From Elysia marginata (lineage: Eukaryota; Mollusca; Gastropoda; Plakobranchidae), in the NCBI GenBank assembly GCA_019649035.1, contig BMAT01001722.1, forward strand, positions 335,157 through 374,704: DNA of 39,548 nucleotides. The letters run 5' to 3'. This document shows positions 24,701-32,965 of the stretch, one piece after another. Numbering within the stretch: position 1 is the first letter of the stretch; each line of letters begins with the position of its first letter. The notes under the pieces were generated by a model, which was not told the origin of the DNA, did no database searches, and was given only the letters and a program-made list of their open reading frames with translations. A program made the position numbers and the translations under genes.

Positions 24701-26132
24701 GCCATTCTCTTATATTTCTTTTACTTTATGATAATGTTGTTGAGGGATTTAGACTGCTTTATTTATGTTTTAGTGTGGCAGTAGAAAGCTCTCAGATTTT
24801 AACTTGCTTTTTTACCGCAGGAAAAAGGCATACATGTAGTTTTTAAACAAAAAATATGTGATCAAAGATCTAAACTTATTAATATTATAAGGACATTAAT
24901 TTGTCCGTTTTCCTTTTAGAACTAGTTTAGTCTCTTTTTTTCTTTTTTTTTTTTTGGGCTGTCATTAGCGAAAAAATTAAAAAATAATAATATATGTCAA
25001 TGGTGAAGTTAGAAAATAAACTCGAATATTCAAGCTTTGCATGAGGGCTCCCTTGATCATTCCGAAGAGAAAATACAACTCATCTAGCACAGAATCTTTG
25101 AGTCTTGTGAACAATGTACATTAGGCCTACATGGCATTATTTTTTGTCTGTGCAAAATGGTCTATGTAGTCCAGATTCATCAGAAGTAATCTTTGCCTAA
25201 TTGCACGCATCATGAATTTAAAGATGTATTAGAGAGTTGTGGGTGTGTAAAATCAATGCTGTTGATATTTTTTTGTTTATTTTGTTGTTCTTTTTGTATT
25301 TATAAATTTTATTTTTATTTTTTTTTATTTATTTTTTTTGGGGGGGGGGGGGTTACTTTACCCTTTTCTCTATCAGCATTGCTAAGTGTAAGTATTTTTT
25401 AAATGTTTTCTTTTACAAAGTTTTCACTGACAAACTTTCTTCAGTTTGTTTGAATGCTTTTTAATTCATAGCACATCTTTTATCTGTATTTGATAACGAA
25501 TTTTTTTAATACGTTTCTCTTCCTTTGTGCCATCCTGTTCTCTTCTGTGACGTTTGTTTGCTCAGATGGCTTTGCTTTTTCACAAGAGGAACATGGTGTC
25601 GTGAACCAGGTAAATACTAAAAAGTTCAATCTTTGTTTCTGTTAACAATAACATTCATTTGGTTATTGAGGTTGAAATGAAATTTCTGCCTTAGTGCATA
25701 TGTTGAAAATATACATTTAATGCAGCTTAATTTTTTTTGTTACGATGTTTTATCCCTTTGAGCAGAGTTTTAATATATGGAAATGCAACAAATTATTTAT
25801 ATGGTCAGCCATATTTTTAAAATTTAAAAAAAAATCAATCTTTAATCTGGTATTGCTATTATATTACTCTTAAGCTAAATAACAATGAGAACCGATGATG
25901 TGACAAGATAATTGTTAGTTTTAACTTAAGAGTAATATACTAGCAATACCAGAGTAAAGATTGATTTTTTTTTTTCAATTTTAATTTCTACTTATTCCTA
26001 CTTTCAGTGCGTTTACAAGGTTTGAATTTAAAAATAATTTTTTTCTGAAATGATATCAAATCCTTTCCTAACTCTCAGACCCAGTTTATCAGAGCCTACG
26101 ACACAAGACTGGAAAAGCCAGAGGGACTTTAA
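689..26132 (+). CDS. ATP8A: Phospholipid-transporting ATPase (P4-ATPase), ATP8A type; C-terminal 10 exons, 5' partial
   Basis: This is the 3' part of a flippase gene. Family members move phosphatidylserine or phosphatidylethanolamine to the cytosolic leaflet of Golgi, endosome and plasma membranes, usually with a CDC50 partner. Ten exons join in frame: 689-767, 1271-1332, 1621-1677, 2489-2596, 3378-3466, 3773-3874, 9023-9114, 16997-17023, 25566-25609 and 26079-26132. They total 714 nt, or 237 residues plus stop; 228 residues if the 27-nt exon is skipped. Recognisable family blocks are VFWKWILNAVYHSIILFW (M7), GNFVYTYVVVTVTMKAGLET (M8), WGSIFCWFFFLSVYS (M9), FWLGLFIIPITTLLRDIVWK (M10), ISERARLL in the tail, GFAFSQEEHGVV and IRAYDT. 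The actuator, phosphorylation and nucleotide domains lie upstream of the window. ATP8A versus other P4 classes is decided by the tail motifs. ATP8A1 versus ATP8A2 is not meaningful for an invertebrate. Confidence 0.95.
768..1270 (+). other. ATP8A intron (503 bp)
   Basis: The donor is gtgagt and the acceptor ttgcag. The content is AT-rich with T homopolymers. The open frame that crosses it reads through the 1271 exon and is not a separate gene. Confidence 0.85.
1271..1332 (+). CDS. ATP8A: ATP8A exon 2 of window (M7-M8 loop, start of M8)
   Basis: The 62-nt exon has acceptor ttgtttgcag and donor gtaagt at 1333. It encodes DVAFSDGKTGDYLFLGNFVY plus T; the first codon is shared with the previous exon. 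The D-YL-LGNFVYT block is highly conserved in ATP8A. Confidence 0.94.
1621..1677 (+). CDS. ATP8A: ATP8A exon 3 of window (M8)
   Basis: The 57-nt exon (19 whole codons) has acceptor cctctttctag and donor gtaagc at 1678. It encodes YVVVTVTMKAGLETIAWTW. The KAGLET...WTW signature is typical of ATP8A M8. Confidence 0.95.
1678..2488 (+). other. ATP8A intron (811 bp) with a palindromic MITE
   Basis: The intron contains the 1830-2032 hairpin element. The remainder is unremarkable AT-rich sequence. Confidence 0.85.
1830..2032. repeat. Palindromic MITE-like element
   Basis: The arms 1830-1871 and 1991-2032 are inverted copies, matching at 36 of 42 positions by eye, and flank a 119-bp core. The arms contain aataaatggaccaatcaccc or its variant. 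No transposase and no certain target duplication are visible. A non-autonomous DNA transposon is the simplest reading. Confidence 0.7.
2489..2596 (+). CDS. ATP8A: ATP8A exon 4 of window (M9)
   Basis: The 108-nt exon (36 codons) has acceptor gttgtgcag and donor gtttgt at 2597. It begins LTHLSLWGSIFCWFFFLSVY (helix M9) and ends GISPEMFGQ, the luminal M9-M10 loop. Confidence 0.93.
2597..3377 (+). other. ATP8A intron (781 bp)
   Basis: The donor is gtttgt and the acceptor cctag. The sequence is AT- and T-rich; I see no other element. Confidence 0.85.
3378..3466 (+). CDS. ATP8A: ATP8A exon 5 of window (M10)
   Basis: The 89-nt exon has acceptor atatcctag and donor gtgagt at 3467. It encodes AGYVFGCSLFWLGLFIIPIT and then TLLRDIVWK. 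This is helix M10 and the first cytosolic residues, with two bases carried into the next exon. Confidence 0.94.
3467..3772 (+). other. ATP8A intron (306 bp)
   Basis: The donor is gtgagt and the acceptor cttag. I see no embedded feature. Confidence 0.85.
3773..3874 (+). CDS. ATP8A: ATP8A exon 6 of window (proximal C-terminal tail)
   Basis: The 102-nt exon has acceptor gacgtcttag and donor gtaaga at 3875. It encodes a highly charged segment (LRRDLFKTHRQTVQEMELAH, then KEVKLESTIRKRL). This is the cytosolic helix after M10 that precedes the S/T-ERARLL block in ATP8A proteins. Confidence 0.92.
3875..5525 (+). other. ATP8A intron, part upstream of the mariner
   Basis: AT-rich with long T and A runs (for example 4519-4530 and 5218-5262). 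The short open frames here are low-complexity. No gene is supported. Confidence 0.7.
5526..6899 (-). mobile_element. mariner (DD34D) transposon, full length with TIRs and TA target duplication
   Basis: The terminal inverted repeats are about 26 bp (5526-5551 and 6874-6899). They begin CGAGGTCTGTTTCATAAATA and the reverse complement of the other end differs at one position. TA dinucleotides at 5524-5525 and 6900-6901 are the expected target duplication. The 1374-bp length is typical for a complete mariner. The transposase is on the - strand and broken by frameshifts. The element sits in the ATP8A intron, antisense to the gene. Confidence 0.95.
5639..6720 (-). pseudogene. mariner transposase, frameshifted
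   Basis: A plausible start is the ATG at 6720 (MTGIIESSPAHQNFSRYDTR). The N-terminal part carries the helix-turn-helix DNA-binding region (SIQTVRKWVKAVSEG), the linker KDEPRPGQPVT and WVPHLLTDEQKESR. The C-terminal part (6211 to 5639) carries the catalytic domain with SDETW, HHDNAPVHTA and YSPDLAPCDFHLFPK. There are 34 residues between the second and third Asp, so it is DD34D. The two parts are in different frames. One shift lies at an A-run near 6262, and a second, apparently a 10-bp insertion, lies at the first catalytic Asp (about 6200-6215). All three catalytic Asp remain, but no intact protein can be made. Confidence 0.93.
6902..7480 (+). other. ATP8A intron between mariner and Tc1-like element
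   Basis: AT-rich intronic sequence. No gene or repeat is recognised. Confidence 0.6.
7931..8228 (+). repeat. tRNA-derived SINE with Meta/MESC-like core
   Basis: The head is tRNA-like, with a pol III A box (TGGCCTAGCGG, 7939-7949) and B box (GGTTCGATCC, 7975-7984). The body contains GTCGGCCCGGTGTCAGGATA followed by ATGTGACTGGGTGAGGTG (8078-8115). From memory this resembles the central domain shared by many metazoan and molluscan SINEs. The tail is an AACC simple repeat. It is inserted just upstream of the remaining Tc1-like transposase, so it is younger than that element. Confidence 0.88.
7939..7984 (+). promoter_or_regulatory. Internal RNA polymerase III promoter of the SINE (A and B boxes)
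   Basis: The A box is at 7939-7949 and the B box at 7975-7984, separated by 25 bases, slightly closer than in most tRNA genes. Both match the consensus closely. Confidence 0.75.
8244..8651 (+). pseudogene. Tc1-like transposase remnant
   Basis: Fragments in order along the + strand are AIGRFMQAGCLRFI (N-terminal helix-turn-helix), THGIRIRWPLERCPL...RARAL (second HTH), and DESRF near 8467 (first catalytic Asp region). A C-terminal block from 8509 reads EPLPQEFLAALTDCWNALP, stop, NNFDTDLFNSMKRS, then INAAGGHPRY. The block order matches Tc1 transposases. It has stop codons, frameshifts and large deletions, including most of the catalytic core, and is dead. Confidence 0.82.
9023..9114 (+). CDS. 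ATP8A: ATP8A exon 7 of window (ERARLL tail segment)
   Basis: The 92-nt exon has acceptor cctattttgcag and donor gtaagt at 9115. It encodes PISERARLLSRNLISLGDRV and then MGAGRRSTNS. The ISERARLL core matches the conserved LTERA-LL of vertebrate ATP8A tails. One base (t) is left over, so both the 27-nt exon at 16997 and the exon at 25566 can be joined in frame. Confidence 0.92.
9115..10195 (+). other. ATP8A intron, first part of the 7.9-kb intron
   Basis: No gene or transposon is recognised. A tag between an acceptor-like cccag and gtaagat at 9294-9300 is far too short to be an exon. Confidence 0.6.
10196..10300. repeat. Left arm of a 1.6-kb inverted repeat made of ~42-bp units
   Basis: On the - strand this reads AAATTTTGGTGCGGAATAAT and onward, with a second diverged unit about 42 bases on. 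It is inverted relative to 11711-11810. The arms probably are the ends of one non-autonomous element. Confidence 0.65.
10689..11218 (-). mobile_element. Internally deleted piggyBac-like element
   Basis: It is flanked by TTAA at 10685-10688 and 11219-11222, the diagnostic piggyBac target. The inverted ends match with two changes in the first 15 bases: CCCCTTCACTGCTAC at the left and, in reverse complement, CCACTTGACTGCTCT at the right. At 530 bp it keeps the 5' region and the first codons of the transposase but not the catalytic domain. Confidence 0.85.
10737..10841 (-). pseudogene. piggyBac transposase N-terminus, 34 codons then stop
   Basis: The frame reads MDLPRRQSRLTAEQVLDEIY and then QDLDSGDEDSSVLP, stop. 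piggyBac transposases commonly start with a basic stretch followed by an acidic D/E/S-rich segment of this kind. The DDE domain is deleted. The stop lies close to the left end of the element, where the deletion junction must be. Confidence 0.65.
11223..15055 (+). other. ATP8A intron, middle of the 7.9-kb intron
   Basis: Apart from the repeat arm at 11711-11810 this is AT-rich sequence with T runs and a short TTA/TTG microsatellite near 14780-14803. The open frames here (for example 13488-13778 and 14150-14443) are low-complexity and have no recognisable motif. Confidence 0.6.
11711..11810. repeat. Right arm of the inverted repeat made of ~42-bp units
   Basis: Successive diverged copies of GCACCTGAAATTTTGGTGTG and onward are spaced about 42 bases apart. 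The first copy is close to the reverse complement of 10196-10300. Confidence 0.65.
15056..15846. repeat. 64-bp minisatellite interrupted by an assembly gap
   Basis: The unit begins acattttgtacaacaaaacc and ends tatatggagccctttagtta. Starts are at 15056, 15120, 15182 and 15241 before the gap, then at 15592, 15656, 15720 and 15784. The period is 64, with two shortened copies. The open frames across the gap are artefacts. Confidence 0.95.
15286..15557. other. Assembly gap, 272 Ns
   Basis: This run of N lies inside the 64-bp array. Unit starts on the two sides (15241 and 15592) are 351 apart, which is not a multiple of 64. The gap length is therefore probably an estimate, and the true copy number is unknown. 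Confidence 0.98.
15847..16996 (+). other. ATP8A intron before the 27-nt exon
   Basis: AT-rich. It ends in a T-rich stretch (tttatttctttttattttat...) suited to the acceptor at 16995-16996. I see nothing else. Confidence 0.65.
16997..17023 (+). CDS. ATP8A: Candidate 27-nt cassette microexon of ATP8A
   Basis: The candidate has a good acceptor (taatttattttag) and a usable donor (gtttgt at 17024). Its length is 27 nt, entering and leaving in phase 1, so it can be included or skipped without changing the frame. Inclusion adds SQDFEGVVN and turns the following codon from Y to D. The peptide resembles SQEEHGVVN of the next exon, as expected of a duplicated or functionally repeated segment. The sequence alone cannot show whether it is spliced in. 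Confidence 0.7.
17024..20506 (+). other. ATP8A intron, first part of the 8.5-kb intron
   Basis: AT-rich. A single N at 18091 precedes an A-run, marking an uncertain base. The 18147-18539 open frame (130 codons) has a biased, unstructured composition and no motif, so I do not call it a gene. 19836-19910 resembles short interspersed repeats of molluscan genomes, but too weakly to classify. Confidence 0.6.
18091..18091. other. Ambiguous base before A-run
   Basis: A single N before a run of about 22 A, an assembly or base-calling uncertainty. Confidence 0.98.
20507..21128. mobile_element. pogo/Tigger-like non-autonomous element
   Basis: The inverted ends are CAGGCAACTCCACTTAACTC at the left and, in reverse complement at the right, GAGACAACTCCGCTGAAG. 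TA dinucleotides flank them (20505-20506 and 21129-21130). Subterminal sequence with 'aagtcga' blocks also occurs inverted on the two sides. No transposase is seen in the 622 bp. Confidence 0.72.
21131..22790 (+). other. ATP8A intron, central part of the 8.5-kb intron
   Basis: AT-rich. Short open frames only; none has a motif I recognise. Confidence 0.6.
22791..22840 (+). CDS. Possible alternative exon of ATP8A (frame-shifting)
   Basis: This 50-nt segment lies between acceptor tttactgcag, with a ctaac branch-like motif about 20 nt upstream, and donor gtgagc at 22841. Read in the phase of the preceding exons it is open: SQEEACVSSTVDGLDTR. Joining it to the exon at 25566 would shift the frame and reach a stop after MALLFHKRNMVS. 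That would replace the GFAFSQ...IRAYDT tail. There is no homology support beyond the SQEE start, so this is only a candidate. Confidence 0.25.
23104..23120. repeat. (CA)n microsatellite
   Basis: Eight or nine CA units follow a CT/CA-rich stretch. Confidence 0.9.
23183..23200. other. G-run ending in two Ns
   Basis: Sixteen G followed by NN. The length is uncertain. Confidence 0.95.
25566..25609 (+). CDS. ATP8A: ATP8A exon carrying the GFAFSQ autoregulatory motif
   Basis: The 44-nt exon has acceptor tgtttgctcag and donor gtaaat at 25610. It encodes (Y or D)GFAFSQEEHGVVNQ. In structural studies of ATP8A1 and yeast Drs2 the equivalent G(Y/F)AFSQ motif of the tail docks at the nucleotide-binding region and restrains the pump. 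Confidence 0.94.
25830..25969. repeat. Hairpin element with 45-bp arms in the last ATP8A intron
   Basis: The arms 25830-25874 and 25925-25969 are inverted copies with 2 differences in 45, separated by a 50-base loop. The arms contain GGTATTGCTATTATATTACT or its variant. Short flanking A/T-rich inverted sequence extends the stem. It is MITE-like, and a transcript of it would form a long stem. Confidence 0.85.
26079..26132 (+). CDS. ATP8A: ATP8A last coding exon and stop
   Basis: The 54-nt exon has acceptor ctaactctcag and encodes TQFIRAYDTRLEKPEGL followed by TAA. VIRAYDT near the C-terminus is a hallmark of ATP8A proteins, so this is the natural end of the protein. Confidence 0.95.
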   Translation, partial: TQFIRAYDTRLEKPEGL

Positions 26133-27112
26133 CAAGTTTGACCTTCCAATCGAAGGTGACCAAAGTTGGTGTCAATAGTTCCTTCATTTCATTTACTGGA
26201 CATCGCTTTATTTTCATTTACCCTGACAACTAGAATGGCCTGACACAACATCAAGGGTCAGATTAAGCCCATACATGAAGAGACCAGATCCAACATAATT
26301 ATATGGTGCTTTTTTGTCCCTGTGAATGTTAGACTTCTGTTTAATCTGCTCTGGTTTTTAAATTTCATATTACATACAGATCAATGCTAAGATTCTTAAT
26401 TAAAAATGACCAGAATTCCTCTAACAATGCAGTTTTTTTTAGTTGTTTTTTGTTATTACTCAGTGGATCTTTTGGTATGTTACTGTTTCCCTTCCGTTAA
26501 CACATATGCGTAGCAATTTGGAATGCAGAAAGGGCAGAAGAGTATATATTCGTTACAGTTTCCTATGCCGAAGGGACCAGAGACGAATATATATATACGT
26601 TACGGATAGCCCATTTTTTTTCCAATCCTCGTTTGATTAAAATCCAGTCCAAGTAAAAGAACTTCCATTATTGTGAACTTAGAAGTTTCGTTTTCAAAGT
26701 GCAAGATGGTTGTGGGCTAAAATTTGATAAAAATTGCCAAAAAAAAATGCAGTTTAGATCTAGATCTAGAAATTGATCAAATGCAGGTGGTCTTAGTGTT
26801 ATAATTCTATCTAGTTCTGGAATATTTATCTATTTTGGGTTACTTTATGGAATGTTTTCATGTGGATTTTAGCACTTTATGAGGTTAGTTTCACATTGAA
26901 TTTCGATTTTTGTTATGTTTTATTTGTTGATTTTGGGGCCGTGTTGGTCTCAGATGTACATGATTCTTTATGTTTACATATAAAAATAGCCAGAATCAGT
27001 CCAAAACACACAAAAAAATACAAAATGTACTGACTAAAGTCATTGCAAGGAAGCATTATTCATCCTAGAACATTTCTAATGCCATTGCATAGTATTTTAA
27101 ACTTTTGAGAAC

Positions 27113-27118
27113 AATAAA
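27113..27118 (+). terminator. Possible proximal polyadenylation signal of ATP8A
   Basis: This AATAAA lies about 1 kb after the stop codon, followed by a TTGTTTGC stretch. In AT-rich DNA such hexamers are frequent. Confidence 0.3.
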
Positions 27119-27158
27119 ACTATTGTTTGCTAACATCTACAGGTTAAGGAAAAGTTTT

Positions 27159-27254
27159 AGCTACAGCTCTGGACCTAGAGGGGAGAATTGAGCTTTAGCT
27201 CAGGTCCTGGGGGAGAGGATAGAGCTGTAGCTCTGGTCACTTAGGTGTAAAGAA
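27159..27254. repeat. Three-copy 32-bp tandem repeat
   Basis: Units start at 27159, 27191 and 27223, each like agctNtagctctggtccta and onward, exactly 32 bases apart. It is more GC-rich than its surroundings. Confidence 0.75.
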
Positions 27255-30200
27255 AAAAATTTGTTTTTCTCTATCTACATACAGTGTGCACCACTTACAT
27301 CGACATACTGTACTAAGTCCCCATTTTTTCACTTTATGTGGTAAGTTAAAAATCTATCTCTTTAATGACACTCTGTTCCCTCTCATATCTCTTATATCAA
27401 CACGCCAGTGTCTTAAAGAGTCACAAAAACAAAAAACCTGCTAGTTTTCCCACCACTCAAGACCAACCAACCACCCCTTTGCCTGAGATAAATCAGAAGT
27501 GTTGCAGGCATGTAGATCTAGCATGAAGTCAATGATTTATGGAACTAGTGTGTATCTGAACCACTATGACAAAGCAAGTGAGAAAAACCATGGTTCCTTT
27601 GTTAGCAGCACGCTGTGTGTGTACCTCATCAATTATGGGCCTTGCAAGAGAGATGATCTTGCTGATAGTGATACTGGTGTAATAAAGAAGAGAGGTGGGG
27701 CTTGCGGCATGAAACTAACAGCACTGGTCAGTGCAAGTAAAGTGATGTTATAAAACTAAGCTTAGGGCTCTTATCAATGAGCAAATTAGTGTAGGCTAGG
27801 TCTACAGTGTAAAGAAGCAAGAGGGGAATAGGGAGATTGGATGTTGGCTGTGAGTGCAGGTCTTAATATGCAAATAGCTGATTCCAGCCTTCTGCTTTGC
27901 TGTTCTCCTCCATTCAATTGATAGGCGTCTTTAAATAGGCTTTATATAGGTTTCTTTTTTTTGGAAGTTCTCTTATAATGTTATATCAACATTAATTATA
28001 TGAAACCTGCCGAGGTTACAGCATAAGCTCTGGGGAAACTTTCAAGATCGCCAAACAACTGTTGTTTTCATTGACTGGACTGATATTCTTATCTGACGTC
28101 CCATCAAAAAGCTGAACGCAGAAGAAAATATGGAACTTAATTTGTTGATATATCAGGTATGCACTGCACTTGAGACTTAAGTCATCTTGAAAACATGTCG
28201 GCTAGGATGAAAAATCAACAAAAGCTTTTAAAAAAATTATTTAGCAAGATGAGCATAAAGAGCACATTACATCTTTGCACTCCAAAAGGTTTGGATCTCT
28301 CCAGTCATTTTGGGCCAGAAACATAAGTCAAATACACCAAATTCTGGTGGGAATCCTAAATTCAATCCCATAGCACCAAAGTTGTTAAGCCTATTCCCAG
28401 ATTTCATAGAACCATTGATTTCAGATTAAAAGCTGTTCTCTTGAAATTAATAGATTGCCAGTGTTGGAGTCTGTTACCTTGAATTTTTTTTTAACTTTTA
28501 AAAATGTTAACCAATGTTTGTTTACGTTTGTTTTTATTTGGTATAACAAGAATTGATACAAGAGAAAAATATATTCTTTCCTAGTTTTGTTTTCCTTGTA
28601 TAATTGCATTCGTGTTAAATTGATATATTACCTGTTACCAGAGCTAAATAGTAATACACATTTTTTCTTCCTGTTACTGCTGCTGCTACTTCTATAACTG
28701 TTCCAGTGTTTGTGCTTCTGCTGTTGTGAGGACTTTGCTATCATCATTACTATTATTCTAAGATTGTTATTGTTTTTTTGTCTATTTATTTTAGTAACAG
28801 TTTTGTTTTATCCTTTGTGGTTGTAGTTATCATTTCTACTTTTTGTTTTAATTCTCAAACGATACAGATACTTTCAAATGTTGAGCATATATCTGTTGCT
28901 TTCTATGCTTTTGTTCGCACTTTTTTTTGTTATGCATGTGTTACAGTATAATCATTTTTTATCTTTTGTATATTAAATTTAGAGATTTTGTACACAATAA
29001 TAATTTTGTGCCACTAGCTAATCAGAGTAAAGCATAGCTTAATGAGGTGCAAGAGAGTGTTCTGGTGGCAATATTTTGAATAACATTGTATGTTTGTAAC
29101 TTTGGGCAATGTCATTATTTTCTGTGAATAAACCACAGTGAAATTATATAAAATGTACACAAAGTTTTCCATTTTATTTTCCTTCATCATGTCCTTTTTT
29201 CCTATCAGCAATAGCTCTCATGCATTATCTAGGAAAGGTTTTTTTTTCTTTTCTTCTCCTTTTTTTCAATTCAATCGCAAACACTACTGAAAAAATTAGT
29301 TTGCCAATCAGACTTTTAATTATTTAGACTTTTTCTCATCATTTGTCAATCAGACTTTTTCTCATCAATTTGAAACAAAGCTTTGCCTCAAAAATGACTT
29401 TCCACTTTGCTTGATTAGAGTTGTTCTTTTTTTTTTCTGGTAAAATTGTGTGTGTGCAGAAAGAGGGGGGGGGGGGTGTTAGTGTAATCTGTCAAAGGTG
29501 AGTTGCAAAATATTTTTTTTAGATGAATCACCTAAAACTTTCTAGATGAACCACCCAAAACGTTATGATATGATTAATACAGTATTCAATACTATAACTC
29601 CAAATTACCCTCTCAGTCTCAAGACCTGTTTTTTCATGTTAAGTGGTAACCATTATCTTATGTTTCTTTCTATAGTATAATTTTATTATAGATTTAATTT
29701 TGATGTTTTGATTCAATTAATGCAATAAGTTTTCAATGTTTGATATTAAACCTTAAAAGCATTGATTTCTCTTGATAGACCAAAACAAAATGCCAGTAAA
29801 TAAGTTGACATCAAGACTCATCTAAATCAGTTGAAATTTCAATGATAATACTGGTAACATGGTTCTTCAGTCGTAGACACAATCTAATATGTTGTTTTTA
29901 TTTTTTTTTTATATATACAGCTGATAACTGATAACATGTGGTTAAAATATTTAGAAAAAGTTGTTTCAAAACCTGTTTGTTTGAATTAGAAATAAAACTA
30001 TAGAAAAGTATAAGCTGTACTATGATGATTCATCAATTCCAGTTATTGATTTTTTTGTTTTCATTTTTTTTTAATGCCTGTAAAGTGTGAAGTGGCAACT
30101 GGGCTTTTGCTGAAACTCAGCTAAGACTGATTCGATTATTCATGGCGTATGCTTAGGTGATTTTCTTTTTTGTTGGGTCGAAGTTTCAGCATCAATTTGT

Positions 30201-32454
30201 TATTCACTGAAACTGGCTATTTTTGTTATCTAGAAATCATTAAAAAAGTTTTCATTGAAAAAGTCCTATGAAAGATATCTCTATGATTGTGCAACTCTTG
30301 GGTCCAAATAAAGGCATAAGATATCACTGAAAATATTTTTAAAAGCGAACTTCAATTGTCAATCAGTTATTTTACAGGTTGTGATATTTATTTGAATTCC
30401 AAAGATCAAAGTCATTGAGTAAAAGTTAAATATACATGTTCATATTTTCTGGTTGATCATTTGTTTTTCTTTGATTTTTTTTTACACATGTTTAGAAATG
30501 GTTAATTTCTCAAACTTTTTTTCTGTTGTATATTTTTTTAGGATGATTGGTTTTTATTCCAACAAATTGATTTTCAGTCTTGTTCTAGTACCTTGCATGT
30601 CTTTGTACCCAGAATTTTTACCTTAATTTGTGTAACTTACTTTTGGCAAAGAACGTACCATGAAACAATCATGAGAGATGTATTTAAGATAACAAGGATG
30701 TTACAAAATGAACAAGCTTAATGACAATAAATACCACTTGCTCATTCTCAGTCACTCATTATGTAGGTTATATATTTTTTACATCTGTTAATGTTTTTAA
30801 TGGCTTTGTGTTGGGAAACTGTTTGGTGTCTTACCCTTTATAAAATTTGTCATTGTATTGTTAAGACTGTTTTTATGGTTGTCATATATATTACTATTAT
30901 TGGGTAACAATTTTGTTTCTCTCTTTCTTGCCATTGCTGATAGATTTACTCCTAAATAACTACATGTATCTGATTATTTTACCTCATTGGATTGTTGAAT
31001 TAAGGAAATAATCTTGATAAATAAGTTATCGTTTTTGTTTTATAGAATTTGCATGTGATATTTTTAAACCCCTTCCCAGTTCCCATGTATCACTATTGTA
31101 CGTTTTTAAAATGTGTCTTTTTAATTGGGCTTAAATCAATTTCTCAATATCATAGTGAATATGATTCAAGTTAGTTAGCTTGACCAGAAAACACTACTTA
31201 TACTATAAAAGGTTCTTAATCCAAGGTGTGTTGACAGTTTGATTTTTTTAAAATGAAGCTTGAATTGTTTTATATGCTTAATATCAGATAAGAAAGAAAT
31301 AGGAAATGTTTTGTAATGAAGGTCGTGAATATAGCCACACACAATTGTGTATATTATTATTTTGAATGGGCCATTTAACTTAGTGTTTTTGTTGGGTTCA
31401 AAGCTAAGGATTAAAAGTTAATAAAACTTGTTTGTAAGTAGGTTCATCTTCATGCACACTATGGACAATCAAAACACTTAGGCTTTTTATGAATATGAGA
31501 TAAATCTTATCATTCATTGCAGGACCAGTAACTGACTGGAAAAAGTAGAGCAGGAACATTGAAGTTATCTCATGTCTGAAGCGTTTCATTCAAATTTTAT
31601 ACTCATGCATACTTTTCATACCTCAAGGTTGATAGAACTTTGATCTGGAGGTCATTAACTTGCAGTTGCAGTGTGGCCAGCATTTTTTTATTCATATCAT
31701 TGCTCAAAAAAAAAGTATTTAATGTAGTATACTTAAGTCTTTTAATTTCTAAGTATTGTTAGGATTTTTGTTCTCCATGTCTTAATGGTGTGATGTAGAT
31801 GTTCAGTGTTTGACACTTGTCAGCACTAGTTTCTAGGCTTATTCAAGTGTTAGAAATACCACAAGGGTACTTTTACTCAAATATGGTCAATGAAAAACAC
31901 ACCAATGTACTAGAAAAGCATGCTGGTTCTACCAGCCACTCTTCTGTAATTTTAGGATGTGTCATTTATCATTGTATGGTCCCTCTATTTTTAAGTCACA
32001 GACTATGGAGATATCTTTGAGATTTAACATCATCACAATTGCTTGGGTATTTTTGTTTAGATTTGTTAAAGTTAAATGCCTTGTAATTGTAGAACAATAG
32101 TTATGACCCATGGTAGAACTTGCGTCAGTAGCCCTGAAGCTGGCCTATAATACATCAGCTTTATTTAATTTTTAGGTCTGCTTGATTGTAAAATTCTTCA
32201 CCAATATTAAAACTATTAATATTTACAGTCAAGTCCAATGAATTCAAACCTGAATAATTGAAATACTTCGTTTTTTATTTAAACTGTTTTCATATAAAAT
32301 TCTATTGATTTTACGCCTCCTTTGTAATATATACTGATTATCCAAAATTTAGGTAATTTGAAGTAAATTTTTTTGCTGTAGCATGTAAAATAAAAATATT
32401 GGATTTGGTTATTTAGAGAAAAACCAGGTATAGTCTACATTGCAGAAGCATATA

Positions 32455-32637
32455 CAGTAGAATCCTGATAAAGTCAACACCCCAGGACCAAAAATATGTG
32501 AATATGTGTTGACTTTAAGCAAGAGTTGACTTTAACCATAACAAAAATATTAAGAAATACAAAATGGGACTGACAAACAGAGTTGACTTTAAGCAAAAGT
32601 TTCCCTTAAAGGTGTTGAATTTAAGTGGATTCCACTT
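32455..32637. mobile_element. pogo-like MITE, 183 bp
   Basis: The inverted ends (CAGTAGAATCCTGATAAAGT and, in reverse complement, AAGTGGAATCCACTTAAATT) are both followed by CAACACC. TA flanks are at 32453-32454 and 32638-32639. Internal copies of gttgactttaagcaa repeat the subterminal motif. Confidence 0.72.
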
Positions 32638-32965
32638 TAAATAGATGTCATTCTTATCCTTTGTCAAAAAGCATTGCTATAAATTTTGTTTTTTAAATTT
32701 AATCATGTTTAAGATTTAGCTATCCACGAAAATCATTGAGTGCTTATGAGAAGTTCAGGAGGACACACTGGCAAATAAAAAACATGGTTTAGAGGGCCTC
32801 ATTGTGTGCTCTAAACCGTGAAATATGCAGAAAGCAGATACACAAGACTCTGAAAATATCTTAATGATAAATAAGAAAATATATATATACATGCATACAA
32901 TTTTACACTTTCTGTGTCAGTTGTGTTTAATTTCATGTTGATTTACTTAAAATCATTACAATGTG

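Larger units (their letters stand above)
22841..25565 (+). other. ATP8A intron, last part of the 8.5-kb intron
   Basis: It contains a (CA)n microsatellite (about 23104-23120), a G-run ending in two Ns (23183-23200), a 10-bp-stem hairpin (24501-24526) and another G-run (about 25340-25352). No gene is seen. Confidence 0.65.
26133..32454 (+). other. ATP8A 3' untranslated and flanking region, no gene seen
   Basis: AT-rich sequence after the ATP8A stop, with no splice-bounded coding signal. It contains a three-copy 32-bp repeat (27159-27254) and a near-duplicated segment around 29298-29372. An 84-codon open frame at 27499-27753 has a complex composition, but I recognise no family and do not call it. 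Several AATAAA signals occur. The true transcript end is undetermined. Confidence 0.6.

Noticed and set aside
27499..27753. 84-codon open frame after the ATP8A stop
   Set aside because: The composition looks less biased than neighbours, but there is no known family and no supporting splice or start evidence. Left as part of the 3' region.
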